DNA from: Wenzhouxiangella sp.
GTDB taxonomy: Bacteria > Pseudomonadota > Gammaproteobacteria > Xanthomonadales > Wenzhouxiangellaceae
Length of the DNA: 17,666 bases
Assembly (NCBI GenBank): GCA_007123575.1
Contig: SKKV01000083.1
Span: 1-17,666 of the forward strand
Direction: 5' to 3'
Position numbers and translations under genes: made by a program. The notes beneath the pieces were generated by a model, which ran no database searches, was not told where the DNA came from, and worked only from the letters and a program-made list of their open reading frames with translations. Of the stretch, positions 15,451 to 17,666 are shown piece after piece. The stretch's first letter is position 1. Every line of letters begins with the position of its first letter.

Positions 15451-16086
15451 TCAGTTCCGACCAACCGTTGGCCACCGGGCCACGTGCAACCCTTCCATGT
15501 AGGAGCTGACGGCTTCAATTTCCTCGTCGGTCAGGCGCGCTGCAACGCCAACCATCATCAGACTGTACATGTCGTCGTCGCCATTATGTTCGCCGGCCCG
15601 GTAACGGCGCAGGCGATCAGCCGAATAGTCGGCGTGTTGGGCTCGCACAACCGGGTAATGGGCGCCGAAAATTCCTTCGCCGGCCGGACCATGGCAGGCC
15701 GCGCACGCCGGCACCCCCGTTTCGCGATTGCCATCGTGGTAAATCCGGCGCCCTAACGCCACCAGATCATCATCGGCCACGCCCGGTTCCAGCGCCTGCT
15801 GCTCGTAAAAGGCCGCGATATCGGCGATATCCTGGTCGCTCAAGTTCATGACGAACGGAATCATTTCCGGCACATCTCGCCTGCCGTCTCGCACTAGTCG
15901 CGTCTGGCGGGCCGCGTAGTCGGCATGCTGACCGGCAATCTTCGGCCAAGCCGATACGGCACTGTTGCCGTCCGAGCCGTGACAGGCCGCACATGAGGCC
16001 GCTTTCTGCTCCCCGGCTTCAGGGTCACCAACCGCCATCGCAAACACCGGCGCCAGGGCCATAAGCATCACCACGATTCGAGCCAT
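15451..16086 (-). CDS. Dihaem cytochrome c4
   Basis: Periplasmic dihaem c-type cytochrome that carries electrons, usually from the bc1 complex to terminal oxidases; 211 residues. After a signal peptide (MARIVVMLMALAPVFAMA) come two homologous class I domains with haem-binding C32-A-A-C35-H36 and C128-A-A-C131-H132. Candidate sixth-ligand methionines lie in PEMIPFVMNLS and in MMVGVAARLT. I chose the ATG at 16086; the open frame reaches back to a TTG at 16125 that would add 13 residues (NRTTLRNGVKRK), with no better ribosome binding site. It heads the operon with dsbA and the EEP hydrolase and is divergent from engB, the same arrangement that I know from Pseudomonas. Its cysteines are normally kept reduced for haem attachment, so linkage with dsbA makes biological sense. 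Confidence 0.93.
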   Translation of the reverse strand: MARIVVMLMALAPVFAMAVGDPEAGEQKAASCAACHGSDGNSAVSAWPKIAGQHADYAARQTRLVRDGRRDVPEMIPFVMNLSDQDIADIAAFYEQQALEPGVADDDLVALGRRIYHDGNRETGVPACAACHGPAGEGIFGAHYPVVRAQHADYSADRLRRYRAGEHNGDDDMYSLMMVGVAARLTDEEIEAVSSYMEGLHVARWPTVGRN

Positions 16087-16165
16087 TTTCCGCTTCACTC
16101 CGTTTCGCAAGGTCGTTCGATTCAAACCTGATATTATCGCTGCTGATCATCGTCGACGCCAGCCC

Positions 16166-16798
16166 GTGACCGATATTGTATCGTTGCTGCACCGTGCACA
16201 ATACATCGACAGCATCCACAACCTGTCACAGCTTCCCCCTGACGCGGGTATCGAGGTGGCGATTGCCGGGCGCTCCAACGCCGGCAAGTCCAGCCTCATC
16301 AATCGACTGTGCCGGCAAAATAACCTGGCCAAGACCAGTCGCACACCGGGTCGCACCCGCCAGCTCGTGTTTTTCCGGCTCGATCCATTGCGTCACCTGG
16401 TTGATCTCCCCGGCTACGGCTATGCCAAGGTCAGCGGCGACTTGAAGCGGCACTGGCGCGGCTTGATCCAGACCTACCTGGACCGTCGCCAGGCGCTGGC
16501 CGGGTTGGTCGTGGTGATGGATATTCGCCACCCGCTCAAAGATCTGGACGTTGAATTGATCGAGTGGGCCGGCAGCCGCGGTCTGCCCCTGCACCTGGTG
16601 CTAACCAAGGCCGATAAGCTCGGTAGGGGCAAACAAAAGGACGCGTTCTTGCAGGTTCGGCGAATGATTGCCGAAGAGGTTGGCGTTCAGGTTTTCTCGG
16701 CGAGTTCCGGCCAGGGCCTGGACGAGCTGAATCAGGTCATGTCCGGCTGGTTCAGGCCGGATCGGGAACTGGGCGCGATGGACAGCCCCGGCCAGTAG
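16166..16798 (+). CDS. engB: Ribosome biogenesis GTPase EngB (YihA/YsxC)
   Basis: Essential-type GTPase needed for large ribosomal subunit assembly, 210 residues, as expected. The motifs are G1 GRSNAGKSS (35-43), G2 around TSRTPGRTRQ, G3 DLPGYGYAK, G4 TKADK and G5 SASSGQG. The start is GTG at 16166 (MTDIVSLLHRAQYI); no clear Shine-Dalgarno precedes it. It is transcribed divergently from cytochrome c4 across about 80 bases. Its last 67 bases overlap the 3' end of the PilZ gene on the opposite strand, and its C-terminal tail GAMDSPGQ is encoded there. Confidence 0.95.
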   Translation: MTDIVSLLHRAQYIDSIHNLSQLPPDAGIEVAIAGRSNAGKSSLINRLCRQNNLAKTSRTPGRTRQLVFFRLDPLRHLVDLPGYGYAKVSGDLKRHWRGLIQTYLDRRQALAGLVVVMDIRHPLKDLDVELIEWAGSRGLPLHLVLTKADKLGRGKQKDAFLQVRRMIAEEVGVQVFSASSGQGLDELNQVMSGWFRPDRELGAMDSPGQ

Positions 16799-17187
16799 TC
16801 AAGCTGGCTCAACTCGCGATCAAGCAGGCCAGCATCTCCCAGGTTGGCGACCACCAGGGTTTTCAAAACCACGAAACTTTCCGCCTCTACAGCCACGAAA
16901 CGGCAGGCCAAGGTATCGTTTTCCACCCGAACCACCTGAACCATCATGTCCATTTCAGCCTGATCTCCCCGCACCAGGCCGCTGACATGGAGGCGGAGCG
17001 ATCCCGCCTTGGCTGGCTGCCCATCAACATGATCGCTTAGGGTGGGCTCAGGCATGCGGACCAAGGCCCCATTCAAAGACAGATCCAGCAGTTCGCAGTC
17101 ATGTTCTCCGGCGCTGCCAAAATCCAGGGTGCAGTCCGCGTCAAACGGAAAACGATGAAAGCGACGCCGTTCAGGTTGTTCAGCCAT
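16732..17187 (-). CDS. PilZ domain protein, probable c-di-GMP receptor
   Basis: Cytoplasmic PilZ protein of 151 residues. Both c-di-GMP contact motifs are present: RxxxR at R8-R-F-H-R12 and D35-L-S37-L-N-G40 (D/NxSxxG). The beta-barrel continues to about residue 118 and is followed by a C-terminal extension (VVLKTLVVANLGDAG... ending NQPDMT), of which the last 21 residues are encoded antisense to engB. Start: ATG at 17187 with AGAGG (17194-17198) 6 bases upstream. A longer frame to 17259 exists, but the added residues do not resemble the family. The effector target is unknown; no pilus, flagellar or cellulose gene is nearby. The GGDEF-EAL protein in this window is a possible source of signal control, although the link is only by pathway. 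Divergent from dusB. Confidence 0.9.
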   Translation of the reverse strand: MAEQPERRRFHRFPFDADCTLDFGSAGEHDCELLDLSLNGALVRMPEPTLSDHVDGQPAKAGSLRLHVSGLVRGDQAEMDMMVQVVRVENDTLACRFVAVEAESFVVLKTLVVANLGDAGLLDRELSQLDYWPGLSIAPSSRSGLNQPDMT

Positions 17188-17269
17188 GACTTGCCTCTCG
17201 TTTGATTTCGAATTGCCAGCAACTGCACGTATCGTGGCGCCAACGACCCGATGATACACCGCTCTGACC

Positions 17270-17291
17270 GAAGGTGAGCGCGCTTACCTTC
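17270..17291. promoter_or_regulatory. 22-bp near-perfect palindrome between pilZ and dusB
   Basis: The arms GAAGGTGAGCG (17270-17280) and CGCTTACCTTC (17281-17291) are reverse complements with one mismatch and no spacer. The site lies in the 160-base divergent intergenic region, 56 bases before the dusB ATG and 82 before the PilZ ATG. A TAAACT -10-like hexamer facing dusB follows at 17301-17306. It has the form of an operator for a dimeric regulator. No T-run follows, so it is not a terminator. The regulator is unknown. Confidence 0.4.
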
Positions 17292-17347
17292 AGCATCGGC
17301 TAAACTGTTTGCCTGCCCCGGTTACCCTTTGAAAATCGACTCTGGCC

Positions 17348-17666
17348 ATGCGCATCGGCCCTCACCTAATCGAACCTGCCATTGGCCTCGCGCCCATGGC
17401 CGGCGTCACCGACAAACCGTTCCGCCTGCTATGCAAGCGCTTGGGGGCCGGACTGGCGGTTTCGGAGATGACCACGGCCGACGCCAGTCTCTGGCATACG
17501 CGCAAATCGCGCAAGCGCATGGATCATGTCGGCGAACCCGAGCCAGTCAGCGTGCAGATTGCCGGCGCCGATCCCGCGCGCATGGCCGAGGCGGCCCGCC
17601 ATAATGCAGCGCTGGGCGCCGATATCATCGACATCAACATGGGCTGTCCGGCGAAGAAAGTCTGCA
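17348..17666 (+). CDS. dusB: tRNA-dihydrouridine synthase B, 5' part
   Basis: FMN-dependent enzyme that reduces specific uridines in tRNA to dihydrouridine. The first 106 residues are present and the gene runs out of the window without a stop (the family has about 320-340 residues). The N-terminus MRIGPHLIEP, the flavin-binding stretch LAPMAGVTDKPFR, VSEMTTADASLW, SVQIAGADP and the DIIDINMGCPAKKV segment with the catalytic cysteine match DusB and not DusA or DusC. The ATG start fits the family N-terminus well; the ribosome binding site is weak. In many gammaproteobacteria fis follows dusB, which can be looked for just beyond the window. It is divergent from the PilZ gene, with the 22-bp palindrome between them. 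Confidence 0.93.
   Translation, partial: MRIGPHLIEPAIGLAPMAGVTDKPFRLLCKRLGAGLAVSEMTTADASLWHTRKSRKRMDHVGEPEPVSVQIAGADPARMAEAARHNAALGADIIDINMGCPAKKVC

Noticed and set aside
15395..15475. N-terminal extension of DsbA up to 15475
   Set aside because: It overlaps the cytochrome c4 3' end, and a typical signal peptide begins at the internal ATG at 15394.
16131..16138. TATTAT/TAATAT -10-like box shared by engB and cytochrome c4
   Set aside because: No acceptable -35 hexamer is found at the right distance on either strand. The region must hold promoters, but I cannot place them.

Overview
The window looks like chromosomal DNA from a GC-rich, Gram-negative gammaproteobacterium. It carries periplasmic DsbA, Slt-type lytic transglycosylase, cytochrome c4, an RND efflux pair, EngB and DusB. 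The order engB / cytochrome c4 / dsbA / EEP-family hydrolase is one I know from Pseudomonas and relatives. A deep-branching lineage (Xanthomonadales/Chromatiales-like) is plausible, but I cannot fix the genus. I see no tRNA, rRNA, CRISPR array, insertion sequence or phage gene, and no gene-free stretch over 300 bases.

Bases 1-2402 hold part of a poorly understood locus type: the 3' part of an alpha-E (DUF403) gene, then a zinc-ribbon HExxH metallopeptidase with a 4-base overlap, then a convergent Anbu-type proteasome-like peptidase. These families are linked by comparative genomics to circularly permuted ATP-grasp amidoligases and a predicted peptide-tagging or peptide-synthesis pathway. The ATP-grasp gene would be expected just left of the window.

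Bases 2445-6559 (minus strand) hold an RND permease followed by its periplasmic adaptor. There is no outer-membrane channel gene. The Anbu gene follows only 42 bases behind the adaptor on the same strand. The 253-base gap upstream of the permease holds a 15-bp inverted repeat among promoter-like hexamers, then a divergent membrane-bound GGDEF-EAL protein (6813-8906). That protein has a ruined GGDEF site but a complete EAL catalytic set, so it is probably a c-di-GMP phosphodiesterase.

Bases 8854-13089 (minus strand) form a probable operon slt - NDUFA9-like NAD(P)-binding protein - cca, covering cell-wall turnover, an unknown step and tRNA 3'-end maturation. A TauE/SafE permease diverges from slt. 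Bases 13869-16086 (minus strand) form the operon cytochrome c4 - dsbA - EEP hydrolase, with engB divergent from it. A PilZ c-di-GMP receptor gene (minus) and dusB (plus, truncated by the window end) diverge around a 22-bp near-perfect palindrome.

The most unusual features are the alpha-E/metallopeptidase/Anbu arrangement with Anbu attached to an efflux pair, the altered proton-relay residues of the RND pump, two candidate operators, and the near absence of intergenic space at every convergent gene pair: three pairs overlap tail-to-tail by 53-67 bases and the fourth is 7 bases apart.
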